Shown here piece after piece: positions 23,982 through 34,130 of a DNA stretch of 64,000 nt. The stretch covers positions 13,495,031 to 13,559,030 of the forward strand of contig NC_087071.1 in the NCBI RefSeq assembly GCF_963678635.1. The letters run 5' to 3'. This stretch comes from Symsagittifera roscoffensis. Lineage: Eukaryota; Xenacoelomorpha; Acoela; Convolutidae. Both the position numbers and the translations under genes were made by a program. The notes under the pieces were generated by a model that was not told where the DNA came from, made no database searches, and was given only the letters and a program-made list of their open reading frames with translations. The first letter of the stretch is position 1; each line of letters begins with the position of its first letter.

Positions 23982-24830
23982 AGGGACTCGAGAAATCTTG
24001 TCAAAAGAGATAAGAGGAGGAGAAGTTCCCCATATGGAAGTCTTATTACTAGCGAAGCCATCTCTTGACAAAAAAGGCGGATTCTACGCTATTCTACCGC
24101 ACAACTTTTCTCCCGCCAGGGCGGAATCGGCTAACAACCTAAATTTGGTATCAGAGGGAGTCGAAGACTCCTCTACAAATTATCCTGTGGCCAGAGTTTC
24201 GATCTAGTCTCTTGTTACCAAATAAAGGCCCCCTAAGCTCAATGGGAATACAGCAGTTATTAGTAGTAGTAATCTCAATACTACAAAGGAAACGAGAGAA
24301 ATCGTACAAGAGTTCCCCCTACTGGATAGTGAGAGACTTCGGGCAACAACAGCGTATTTCCTCAGTGATTAGTGAACATGACTTGAAAGGCGACAGATGT
24401 CTGGTCGGCAACAGCTATTCTGTGCTCCTATAACAGTTTTTTTGCAGCTCAGATAGACTGTCGCTGACCAAAGGTCTCTTCCGTGCTTTCCCAATCTTCA
24501 ATCAACTGTTAGACCGTTTGAAAATTTAAACTTTGAAATATAAGCTATGATGCTATAAAATTAGGTACGATGTTTTGTCTGTTAGTTTTGTTTTGACGAC
24601 AGCTAGCATTCAGTAATTTTTATTGATGCTCTCAGAAAAATTAGACAGTTCTGTTGAACTGAAAATTAATACAATCGGCTCACAGATAAACAAGTAGACA
24701 CTTTTTCTCGACACCAAAGCTTTTGAATAAAGTCTGTACGCGTTAATTTTCCGTGAATTTGGGGCATAGACAGGAGGTACAGTACCAGTTTTTGGATTGG
24801 TTTATGACTCGAACCCGCTGATCACAATTT
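23982..24830 (+). other. BEL/Pao leader region
   Basis: Untranslated leader between the 5' repeat and gag, higher in GC than the surroundings. A primer-binding site is expected just after the repeat, but I cannot assign one. TTTGGTATCAGAGG at about 24,146 resembles a tRNA-primed site but lies 165 bp too far in, so I do not claim it. Small open frames at 23,998-24,207 and 24,212-24,433 have no recognisable domain. Confidence 0.5.
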
Positions 24831-24839
24831 ACCGGAAAA

Positions 24840-26790
24840 CAATTCGAGATTTAAGCGCAATTTTTTGTTTTAAAAAAACAGAGGAGCTTGAGAGGCAAGC
24901 AAAAGTTTGATTGGAACTGAAAGAGCAGCAAAAACAAGATGAAACAAAATTTTTACAGCAACAAAGCTCTTTGGAGTGTGAAGAGTTGAATAAAGAACAC
25001 AGGAAAAAAATGGTAGAAATTGAGTTGAAAGGGTTCGAGTTGGAAGATGAGTTGTCGGAAATCAGCAAATGTGCAGAGGTAAGTGGTTTGACACAAATTT
25101 CTCCACAACTAACAAAAGGCGACAAGGATCGTACGCGTCACTGGGTCGAATCTTTCGATCACAATCAGCCTGACGCTGTTGTAGTTCCCAATCAAGAACA
25201 GCACGTTTTTTCGATTGCTCCTGAACAAACTTCTTCTGTATTAGCAAGTTCCATGGTTTCATCAAGTTTTGCAGGAGTGAATAATGGCCACGCAGCTTCA
25301 AGTGATCCATGATTGTTTTTAGTAACCACTTTCGAGGACAACGACGTAAATTGTCGAATTTGGTTCAATCGCAGCTTTCCTTGCTTTCCGTTAACAATCC
25401 AGTAAGCTTACAGCAGGTCATTTAACCAGTTTCTAGTAATTTATCTCCGCAAAATTTTTGTCTACTTACCAGTTTTAGGTAATCGAAAACCAGGCTCAGT
25501 AGTCTCAGTAACTTCTGAAAACTTTTTTGCTTGACACATTTTGCAAACGATCCTTCTGGTGTAGCACCGTTCGTTCCTGTATCAACAGCAATTAGACAGG
25601 ATTTCTTAAGTCAACAAACTACGAGATCAGTGGTAGCTGGCTACCAAGGACGTGTAAGTCCCTACCAACATCATATAAATGTTCCGTTAGTAGTTATAAC
25701 TTTTCAAGTCAGCACTATAACCCTGATAGTAATTTGTGGAGTCCAACTGGTAGGGCCCCCTTAATGTCAGCTCTGCAACACTACTTTCCTTCAACAGCTT
25801 TTTTTCCGCAGTAACTCCGATTGTTCCTACGAAAAATTTCGTTCCCTATAAAAATGGAGGGACTGTTTTCTTTGCGCAGCCTGAAAATTTTCGCAGGCTA
25901 ATCAACCGTTCTTTCCTGATTATCACGGTAGTTCTTCAATTTATGTAGCGTCAACTCCTGGTAATTCACATGGTGCAGACGTCGAGCGTCCGTGTTCGGC
26001 AAGAAAGTTGGTCGATATACTCATGCATAGCCGAAAAGATTATCTTCCTGAGTGGAAGCTGACACCATTTGGTGGCAACCCACTTAATTGGCGTGAGTGG
26101 TTTGGGCAGTTCTTATCGAGGGTCGATTCAGCCAAACTCAGTGACGATGAAAAGTTCACCTATCTGAAAACGCTCGTAGTGGGAAAACAAAATCCGCAAT
26201 CGCTGAGTATAGCTATATTGGAGTACTATGCAAGGACGCATTAGTAACCCTTCAAAGAACGTATTGGCAGCCGCATGCCGTAGCAGGAGCTCATTTGGAT
26301 AAACTGAGTAATTTTTTGCCTCTTATAATGCATAACTTGGAAAGTGTAATTGGCTTTTCCTCTACACTTTCTGGACTTGTTGCCGTATTCAAGTCTCTAA
26401 CTTTTAATGACGTATCGGAAAGTGTTAACTTACTGAACCAAGCTGTGAGTGAGCTTCCCCCAATTTTAAGGAGGCAAGGTCAATGCAAACCGTAAAACGA
26501 CAATGGCATCAACCAAATCTGCTAGTTTTCAGCGAATTGCCCAAACAAAAAGCGGAGGGTCTTGAGAAGCTACAGTCACCTAATTCTAAGGGTATGTCTG
26601 AAGAACCAGAGAAGCAAGAAAAAGTCACGAAAAAGTTTGCTAGTAACGCAAAGGTAAGTGATAAGACTAAAGTAAAACCAAAGTTTCCTCCATGTTCTGT
26701 ATGTCAACAAATTCTTTGGAACTGCGTCGTATTAAAAAAAACGCTAATCAACGAGCGAAGTTTGTAGCCGAACTAAAATTGCCGTTCGTG
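24840..26790 (+). pseudogene. BEL/Pao gag, broken
   Basis: Gag packages element RNA in cytoplasmic particles. The N-terminal part (24,911-25,312) is a charged coiled-coil-like stretch (LKEQQKQDETKFLQQQ...) followed by a Ser/Pro-rich linker (to about 25,990). The DUF1759-type core starts near 26,040 with LPEWKLTPFGGNPLNWREW and SDDEKFTYLKTLV, then an AHLDKLSNFLPLI segment at about 26,288. A basic region and the start of a PPCSVCQ zinc-knuckle-like motif follow at about 26,688. The frame changes at least four times and has several stops, whereas an intact gag would be one continuous frame. Confidence 0.8.
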
Positions 26791-26979
26791 CTTACAGAGC
26801 AATCACATTTTTCGTAATTGTAGCAAGGCCAATAAACACCCCAAACCAATATGTGAAAGTACGCAAAACGTGCTCTTGAATGAAGCTGAAAACTGTTTCC
26901 TTCACCTGATAAAAAAAATTCCCCATCGTCAGGTAACGCAAATAATAAACATGTATCCACTAACGCTGTCGTCCGCTTT

Positions 26980-27560
26980 ATTCATAGCCAGGAGTCAACT
27001 GAATGTCTCCTGCCAGTTGCATCGCTCGCCGTTTCTTCGAATGCGAAGAATACTGATGCCCTAACTTTTTTGCGAGAGTGCTTTCACGCTTTTATAGGTA
27101 TCCGCCGATCTCGTAAAAACATTTGGTCGACACTCCTGTTAAACTCACCATGAATGGTTAAATGGTTTCAACTCCACGAGCTTGATGAAAACTCATCAAG
27201 TAAAGTTTCAAATTTTTCCACCGAAACTACAATTAGTGAAATTTCGCTTTCTTTCCGATCTTTTGTTAAGGCTCATAGCCGCATTGAATTGGATAGCATA
27301 AAAAAGGCTGAATTACTAGAAAATTACCCGCAGTTGACTCCGATAAAACCGATAAATTATGAGTATGAGGAATTTGAAGAAATAATTGTTGGACAAGATT
27401 TCTACCGAGCAATAACACCCGTTCAGTAGCTTCTAGGGGAGGAGTCTATTTCCCTGTGCGCCGAACGGCCTCCGATAGGTTGGGTTCTAAGTGGTCCGTT
27501 ACCGCCATCCTTTATTTCGAACTCGTCTTGCATTAATCGTGTTGTCGAAGACACGCCTCT
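26980..27560 (+). pseudogene. BEL/Pao protease and linker to RT, broken
   Basis: From about 27,154 the frame reads HELDENSSSKVSNFSTETT, then IIVGQDFYRAITPVQ (resembling the LIGQD box after the aspartic protease), then CAERPPIGWVLSGPLP at about 27,458. The GWVL-GP box is a landmark of BEL/Pao polyproteins immediately upstream of RT. A protease active-site D-S/T-G triad is not convincingly visible. A stop at 27,427 and upstream frame changes break the reading. Confidence 0.7.
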
Positions 27561-28363
27561 AGTTGACGAAACTAAAACTTGGTATCAGTTGGAGTCGTAT
27601 GGAGCCTTCAGGCAAGTAAATGACCGTTCCACCGCCGAAAAACATTTTGAAAAATAACATCTTTCACGATGGTGAGAGATATTTTGTACCAATGCTTCGG
27701 AACGATAACAAAAGTAGTTTACCGAATGACTATTGTTCCTCCTGAGCTAAATTAAAGTATTTAGAAAGAAGGCTAGATGAGGATCCTTCGCTCCGTGAGA
27801 AATAAGCCGAAACAACTAGAGTTATACATAAAAATGATATGTCATAACCGTTAAGGCACACAATCTCAAATCACAAGCTGATCGTGAGTGGTATCTTCCA
27901 CATCATCCGGTGTTGAGCCCGAACAAACCGCATAAGGAGAGCCCGGTTCTCAATGGTGCGCCGAAGTGTCATGGCGCTTCCTTGAACAAGTGTCTGTTGG
28001 TTGGCCCGGATCTCCTTCAGGACAATTTTTTTGTACTTTTGTATACGCCGTTTTAGCCGACATTGAAGGGATTTTTTCTCAGGTTGGAGTCCGTGAAGAA
28101 TATCAACGTTCTTTCGTTTTTTTGTGGCGGAGGACTCCACATTGAATGTGGTAGCTCACCAGTACACGGGTCACATTTTCGGTGCTCGTGACAGGCCTAC
28201 TTGTGCGATTTTTGCATTGCAGAAGACTGCATCGGATCATCAAGCTGAGAACCCCGAAGCTGCTTCAGCTGTTGTCCAGAAGTTTTATTTGGATGGCTAT
28301 CTGGATTCTTTTCAAAACAGGAATGACGACTTGGAAAAGATAGGATTTAGTTTCGTTGCTTAA
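27561..28363 (+). pseudogene. BEL/Pao reverse transcriptase, catalytic motif altered
   Basis: RT copies element RNA into DNA. Visible landmarks in order: WYQLESYGAFRQ (about 27,580), YLERRLDEDPSLRE (about 27,752), EWYLPHHPVLSPNKPHK (about 27,885), a CHGASLN stretch (about 27,968) and LVGPDLL (about 27,990). Then comes a poorly conserved gap, and HIFGARDRPTCAIFALQKTA (about 28,170). The catalytic box reads FYLDGYLDSF at 28,283, where the second Asp of the usual Y-x-D-D is Gly (codon 28,295-28,297). Frameshifts lie near 27,650, 27,900 and 28,120. The last segment (28,124-28,363) is open. Inactive. Confidence 0.85.
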
Positions 28364-28369
28364 ACTAGT

Positions 28370-29215
28370 TGGGTTTCATGTGACAAAAACTGTCAGCAAC
28401 GTGCCGATGTAACAACCGCTCTTGATCCGGACAACCGTGAGTCCAATTCCTCTGTTAAAGATATTTGTAGGAGTCCAGACCAGTCGTCGCATAAACTCGG
28501 ACTTAAGTGGGATCACGTAAAACATACATTAGTCGTTAGTAGAGGGGTTGATCGTCACCTAGACAAAGCACTCACCCAGCGTACCGTGTTGAGTTTTGTT
28601 TCCTCTGTTTTGGATCCAATTGTATTAGTAGCTTGTATACCGTGAAGACTCGCCTTCTATTAAAATCAGTGGTCAAAAATGGGACAATGATCTCCCAGAG
28701 GAAATCAAAAATCAGTTCCTTGAGTGGCACTCAGGTCTTCATTTGTTATGTTCTCTGACAATAGCTCGTAGCTACTTCACTGAATCTTTCGACTGAAAAG
28801 AACTTCACATGTTAGTTGGTTGTTCGCAGGATTTTTTCTGCGCAGTCTCTTTCCTTTGTGCGCGAATAACTAATTCGCCACAGAGCGATTTAGCCTTTCT
28901 GTTTGACAAAGTCCCCGTTGCTCCTGTAAATGCGCTATCTTTTCCAAAGTTAGACCTTGCAACTTGTTTGAAAGAAGAAATTTTGAAAGGACTTACTTTC
29001 AAAGTTATGGATATTTTCATGTGGACAGTAAGTACCACTATTCTTCAGTGGCCTAACTCCTGTAATAAACTACCCATTTTTAGTGGTAATCGCACCGGCG
29101 AGACTCAGGAGTCTACCACCACTGATCAGTGGCATCACATACTTAGCGTTGAGCTGTACCAGTACACGAGGGATTTCTTCGGAAGCCCTCAAGGAAAGCA
29201 GTTGAGTTAATGGCT
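28370..29215 (+). pseudogene. BEL/Pao connection and RNase H region, broken
   Basis: After RT, LGLKWDHVKHTLVVSRGVD (about 28,498) and QRTVLSFVSSVLDPI (about 28,579) match the connection segment common in BEL/Pao elements. RNase H follows (28,809-29,210) with FFCAVSFLCARI, VAPVNALSFPKLDL and MWTVSTTILQW. The usual D-S-T-T catalytic Asp is Val in this copy (WTVSTT), and the FSDAS box just upstream (about 28,751) sits in another frame. A degraded terminal stretch runs to the stop at 29,208. Non-functional. Confidence 0.8.
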
Positions 29216-29529
29216 CTAGAAATGAGGACGACTGATTGACCATTCAAGCCCGATACAGGGTTTTCGATAAAATAAGACTCGAAGAACTTTTATGTGATAT
29301 CGACATTTGTCTGGAAAACTCGTCAAACTTCTTCGTCGATGTTTCGACAGACAAACTCTTCCGTTCGGAAGGGGGGAGAGATTCAGTTCAATCGTAAAAT
29401 ACAAACGCACACTGCCTTGTTGAGAAGTCACTTAAGGCTAGACCAATAACAGCCGTTAATTCCAATTTGCTTAATCTAGAGGCGTTGATCTCGAAACATT
29501 TTATAACCACTTATTTACAATTTATATTA

Positions 29530-29900
29530 CGCAGCGAGTTTTCTGTCGCTATTTTTCGACGAAAACCTCGACCATAAGAAGTGGTTCGCTAGAGCACAAT
29601 CATATGCTATTGCAATATGGACACGTTGGATGCTGGAATACGTTCCTTCCCTCAATAGTGCACAACCAATCAGACGTTAAATTGAAAGGCGGTGACTTGG
29701 TTTGGTTCATAGAGCCTGACAGTCCACGTTGACTTTATCCACTCGCACGTTAGACTGCACTACGGCAAGGACGGAAGCGCGAGATCCGCCGACGAAAAGA
29801 CCGTCACGAGCAAACTGATCCGCCTGACCGTAAAGCTCGCTCCCGTTCTTCCTTGTTTGGTGGCGGAGGATGTTGCACGGCAAAAGCAACGAGAGTATAA
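29530..29900 (+). pseudogene. BEL/Pao integrase C-terminal remnant
   Basis: KKWFARAQSYAIAIWTRWM followed by EYVPSLN (29,578-29,660) and GDLVWFIEPDSPR (29,691-29,729) match the C-terminal domain that follows the integrase core in BEL/Pao polyproteins. The frame then continues past a TGA as PLARV...GKDGSARSADEKT to about 29,870. The zinc-binding and DDE core that should lie between RNase H and this point (normally several hundred codons) is absent or unrecognisable in the roughly 350 bp available. The element therefore probably suffered an internal deletion. Confidence 0.75.
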
Positions 29901-30316
29901 ATGGACCAAAATCTAACTACACATAAGCACAGTTCGTCGAACGGCCTATTCTAAATGTACTATAAACAGGATTCAAGTTGACGCGGGTTCGAATCCCCCA
30001 TGCAGAGACCATATTGCATGTAAGCCCGAGGGTCTATAGCCCCACTTCACATTTTTCGCCGTTTTTTTTGCTTTTATTCGTTTCAGCCTTGATTAAGGCT
30101 GACCATCAAACAAAAAACAATTTGTCTCAAGGACATTACCGGTTCTCGTGGCTACCTTGCGCCAAAATAAAACACAAGCGGAGCTGAATATGATTGAAAT
30201 TATGAACATGGTTTATTTTGAGTATTGCGATTATTTACCGAATCTTGACAAGAATGGTTTGTACTGCCAAAAATACGATAATCATTTTTTGTCTAATCGA
30301 TGTATTCCTAGTTTCA
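29871..30316 (+). repeat. 3' terminal repeat (LTR) with tRNA-like B box
   Basis: Collinear with 23,565-23,981 from TGGACC at 29,902 to CTAGTTTCA at 30,316. A TGTTGCACGG directly after the purine-rich GGTGGCGGAGGA could be the true start at 29,871. The B-box-like GGGTTCGAATCCCC at 29,985-29,998 is a better tRNA match than in the 5' copy, whereas the A-box-like region (TTCGTCGAACGGC) is weaker. The CAGCCTT-gatt-AAGGCTG hairpin is perfectly kept at 30,084-30,101. The two repeats differ at many positions, indicating an old insertion. Confidence 0.75.
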
Positions 30317-30320
30317 GGGA

Positions 30321-30545
30321 TGAGCGCACAACCATTGATTAAAAACCTCCCGCTCAAGTGAACGAGGGGTTGTAAGAAATTGTTGTAATTAGTAAACTTA
30401 AACTGGTGATGGGTTTAAATTGTTGGGTTGGGGGTAAACTGGGAGCGGGTTGCTACAAGAGACGATGGATCCTACGTTTAGTCAACCCCCCTCCCCCAAA
30501 TCAAATGAGGGGGTTGTGGTAGGTTGACGATTTTTTACAACAGCG
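30321..30545. other. Post-element segment with C/G-rich hairpin
   Basis: CAACCCCC (about 30,483) and GGGGGTTG (about 30,511) can pair across an 18-22 nt loop that itself contains CTCCCCC. A looser CCTCCCGCTC / GAACGAGGGG pair lies at 30,345-30,370. GC content stands out from the AT-rich flanks. The function is unknown. Confidence 0.5.
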
Positions 30546-30719
30546 ATGGTTTAAAAACAATTAAATAAAATGTTAAACTGCCGATTTGAAAAAATAGAGA
30601 AAGTTCAAACATATAAAACCTTTCTGAGAAAAAAAATTGAACCACAAAACGTAGCATCTGCACGTAACAGGAAATGATATACATTCGAAAAAAATGCAAA
30701 ACTCATCAAAAACCTCTCT

Positions 30720-30840
30720 GAAAAACCATTATAATAGATTTTAATCAATCATTTTGGGATATATTGATTTAAATATGTTATGATTTTAATCCAATTTTAA
30801 AATTGATTATAATCGATTATAATGGATTAGATTGTAATAA
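30720..30840. repeat. Fragment of the ATCGATTATAA TIR-element family
   Basis: ATTGATTATAATCGATTATA followed by ATGGATTAGATT near 30,800 matches the interior words of the element at 13,685-14,566. No termini are visible, so it is a degenerate fragment or chance AT-rich similarity to the same palindromic word. Confidence 0.45.
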
Positions 30841-30849
30841 AAAATGTAA

Positions 30850-31317
30850 GGATTCAATGGATCTTTTTTAAAATTTTTTGAATAAAATCTACTGAATGAC
30901 AATATTTGCACATATGATTAATGAACGCTCAGTGCTGGCTGGAATCAATTATGTTGACCACATTTTCGACTACCAAAATTTATTATCACTGATTTCAATC
31001 CCTTTACTTAGATGCGGCTACCAAGGCATATACATAAAAAATTTATATATTAAAAACTATTTTGTTTCAGCTCTATGTATAGAGAATTGTCAGGACTCGA
31101 CAAATTTTATATCATAATTTCTTAAGCGGAAGTTTCAACCACGCGACTAACAAAACACAGTCGCAAACGTCAAAAATGGAATTTTTAAAAGCACTTAAAC
31201 CGGTAAAGATTAATATTTCTTATTAAACATTAGATTTTTTCCCTAAGACATAAATTTTAATTTTACTTAGGTCCCTGGAATTCCAATCAAATCACTTTGG
31301 TTATTTTTTGTTGATGT
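30850..31317. other. AT-rich flank of the S1 fragment
   Basis: On the minus strand around 31,100-31,190, a stretch reading TFATVFC then RLRNYDIKFVES loosely resembles the middle of an S1 domain (TVSGWG region), which would suit a further decayed exon. The match is too weak to annotate as such. No other feature seen. Confidence 0.3.
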
Positions 31318-31640
31318 TTAGTTCACATAAGCATCCATATAAGATAAAATCTTTGTGATTGGTGTAAAATCAAGTGAACCTTGCAATTGTTTTAGAAAGA
31401 CAGAAAACCGGGAAAAAAATCTTAGAAATTTAGGTTCGTAACAATGTTTTAGGTCTAAACGTGACAATCTGAAAAAGTTTCCAGCCTCGTGTTGATAATA
31501 GTCGCTCCACAAATCCCCGCTTCTCCTTTGTGGGACATATATGCCTCTACTCCCACAAAAAATGGCCTTTCCGGTGCATCGTATCCGCCAACTATTGCTC
31601 GCGAGATAAATTGTGCTGAAAATTACAGACATATTTACAC
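31318..31640 (-). pseudogene. Trypsin-like (S1) serine protease fragment
   Basis: On the minus strand, after a splice-acceptor-like ATTTTCAG (31,627-31,634), the frame reads ISRAIVGGYDAPERPFFVGV and then GEAGICGATIIN. This is the usual N-terminus of an activated S1 peptidase: an IVGG activation site (IVGG codons at 31,584-31,595) and a CG-x-I-I strand. In another frame, LDLKHCYEPKF places an HC pair at 31,441-31,446, where the catalytic His-Cys (AAHC) belongs, followed by TPITKILSYMDAY, resembling the following strand. About 25 extra bases and a frame change separate the halves. The GDSGGP serine box was not found downstream. I read it as a host protease exon that has decayed or was captured. 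Not recognisable to a named gene. Confidence 0.55.
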
Positions 31641-32577
31641 AACAAAATCGTTCCTACTTTTGGGGGCTATTCTCTTGCGCAAAGGAAATTCGAGCCAAAA
31701 AACTTCTGAGTGGAAGACCAAAAAAAAAATTAGCCATTTGAAAATTTTGCATAATTATGCCGTTTTTATATTCGGCCAAATTCAATATTCAGTCCCTGGA
31801 AATGTTTATTTTCTTTCCAAACTTTAGAATACTGAAATCTGATTGGCTGATTTTTATTTACGCGCATTCAATACTTCGCGTATGAGAAATTTCACATCTA
31901 TTTTTATTAACAACTGTGGAAAAGTTGCATGAATTACATAATTTTAGTAATTCTTATAAACATATACAAAATTGAAGACGGAGCAGTTGCAAAGATAAAA
32001 AACAACTTTCTCGCAAAGTTCAGCAAGGACCACTATCAGCTGAAAACGAGATAAAACTTAAGTGATAATTCTTTCACGATGAAAAAATTTGGAGAAACGA
32101 ATTAAGATAAAATTTTTATAAAATATTTCCTAGATTTTACTCATTGCCAAACTTTTTCCTCTTTTGTTCTATTGCATGAAAATTGCAACCAGTTTGAAAA
32201 AGATATTTTTTATATCCAATTGTAATCATTGATAAGTATCACTGTAAAACTTTTAGAACTAATCAATCATGATCCATTACTGCAACATGACCTTTTATAA
32301 AGGTGAAAGTATTTATAGTTTCAGCCAGAGAAGAAAAAGTTGATTTTTGAAAGCAATGCTCTTCCTATTTTCTAATCTCGCAAGAATACCAGTATATACT
32401 AGATGTAATGAGACTAGGTGTTTTAAGAGTAAAATAAGGATCGGTATATAACTAAGAAAATATCCAGCCGAAAATTAGCTAGCGTGACGAACAGAAGATA
32501 TACCCTATCCAAAAACTCTTTGAGAAGGCCAACCGGGACCTAAACACAGAAACAAAATTGTGTATATTTTCAATTCC

Positions 32578-32617
32578 TATAAAAGTCTATAAAAGTGGCA
32601 CCAGTTGATTGTCAGTT
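32578..32617 (+). promoter_or_regulatory. Core-promoter-like TATA and initiator pair
   Basis: Two TATAAAAG words (32,578-32,585 and 32,588-32,595) are followed by TCAGTT at 32,612-32,617, an arthropod-style initiator, 26-36 bp downstream. No credible coding region follows within 1 kb, so it may be chance or the relic of a lost gene or element. Confidence 0.3.
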
Positions 32618-33928
32618 GTTTTAACTGTGAGCGATTAAGTTTGATTATATTGAAAATTGAAAACTTTTTTCATGACCTAGGACCGACCCCCCGCGTAGCT
32701 GCTTGTAATTAAATTATCGAATAAAGAAAAAAACCTCCCAAGCTTTGAGTTTTATCGAAAGCAAAGTAAGTTTGAGCTATTGATTTCCCTTCATTTTTTC
32801 CACGGGCTTTATGTAGTGTAACTGGATTTGGGATATAATTGGGTTAATGCTTTAAGGAAAAAAGCTTACGTGAAAAACATTCTATGAAAAAATAGCTGTT
32901 CGACAGATGATTTCTAGCGTTAAAATTTTGTTAAAAATTCTATTTTTTTTATTTCAAAGTTTTGGGAGAATAAATCCGTTTTTCGTAAAATATGCTTCCG
33001 CAATTGCAAGAAAAAATGAAATGAAAGTTTCTTCTACTCTGTTGTGTGACTCAATGTACTAGCGTGTGTGTCTTTCTGTATGTGTATTCATATGGAGTCG
33101 TTATATACGCTACTTGTCTAGATCGACTGATTTTTTTTAAAAAGAAGACGAATTTTGTTTAGTGGAAATCAAACTTTTTAGTTTTCACAAAACTATTGAA
33201 AATGATGAATTACTTGAGGAGAAAATATTGGAAAGAGCAAACAGCTGCAGTTTTTAACTGTGGTTCGTTTGCTGTTTTCAACTATTATGTGGTTGAAAAC
33301 AGACTCGTTGTCGGTTGAATTTCCCTTTACTCAACAGGCACACTAACTTGCGAAAGGTTGATTTTTCAAACTGGCATATAAATTCCAATTCGTTTGTAAT
33401 GGAATTTATTTCCGTGCTGACAAGAAAAAGATGGCAACCAATTTTTTGCAGATAATACAATTTACACCTAATTTGAAATGATTGAAGTTTAATTTAGTTG
33501 GGCATGCTAACGCAGATTAAACAAAACTGCTCGTATCAGGACAAAATCCGAATATTCCGTCTGCACATTATTTCTTCTCGAACAGTTTCTGGTGGAAGAA
33601 ATTTCGACAATCTACAAACTTTAGGCTGATACTCCCAAAATGTTAAAGTTTGACTCGTTTATTTAAATAATCAGACCAACTAGCTTGCCCCAATTCAATT
33701 TGCAACAAATGTGAGTTCGGATAATTTGCCCCGACTGAAGATTTCGCATTTTGAAAGAAGCTTTCAAAGCAAAAATCAAGCAGGAAAAACGCACTATAGT
33801 GTAGTGCAGGCTTACTCGCAATCCCGAAGAATTTTAGAAAAATGCAATATCTAAGTGTCATTCGAGCAGTGTTGCGAACCTCATTTTACCCTCAAGCAAA
33901 CTAACTTGATTGGCAATCCAAAAAATTT

Positions 33929-34130
33929 GGGATCGATACCTGTACGCTTATTCTAAAAAGTTCGGGATCGATGCCTATACGACTATTATAAAATCGGTCT
34001 TTATATACCATCCTGGGCACATGTATTTCTCATTTTCTTCGACAGTCGAAAAAAAAACTTTCAGTCACTTTTCAATCAATTAGGTTTTTAGGGTTTGTAG
34101 GGTTTTTAGAAGTTTTTAGGGTTTCTCATT
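33929..34130. repeat. Short direct repeat and TTTTAGGG cluster
   Basis: GGGATCGATACCTGTACG and GGGATCGATGCCTATACG lie about 35 bp apart (33,929 and 33,964). Downstream, TTTTAGGGTTTGTAGGGTTT and a second TTTTTAGGGTTT lie between 34,084 and 34,124. The TTTAGGG words resemble plant-type telomere repeats but are too few to mean much. Confidence 0.45.

Larger units (their letters stand above)
23530..30320 (+). mobile_element. BEL/Pao LTR retrotransposon, decayed
   Basis: A ~6.8-kb element in plus orientation: 5' terminal repeat, leader, gag, protease/linker, reverse transcriptase, RNase H, remnant integrase C-terminus, purine-rich tract GGTGGCGGAGGA at 29,859-29,870, and 3' terminal repeat. Domain order and motifs fit the BEL/Pao superfamily: a DUF1759-type gag core, a GWVLSGP box before RT, and WYLPHHPV in RT. 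The frame is broken many times, one RT catalytic residue is changed, and most of the integrase is missing, so it cannot move by itself. No clear target-site duplication is visible outside the repeats. Confidence 0.88.

Noticed and set aside
24143-24156. TTTGGTATCAGAGG as a retroelement primer-binding site
   Set aside because: It lies about 165 bp inside the end of the 5' terminal repeat. A primer site should be adjacent.
27871-28140. Minus-strand 89-codon frame
   Set aside because: Antisense shadow of the BEL/Pao reverse transcriptase.
31489-31827. Plus-strand 112-codon frame
   Set aside because: Its first half is antisense to the S1 protease-like fragment and the rest is random AT-rich sequence.
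34082-34130. Interstitial telomere repeat
   Set aside because: Only three irregular TTTAGGG words, with no tandem array.
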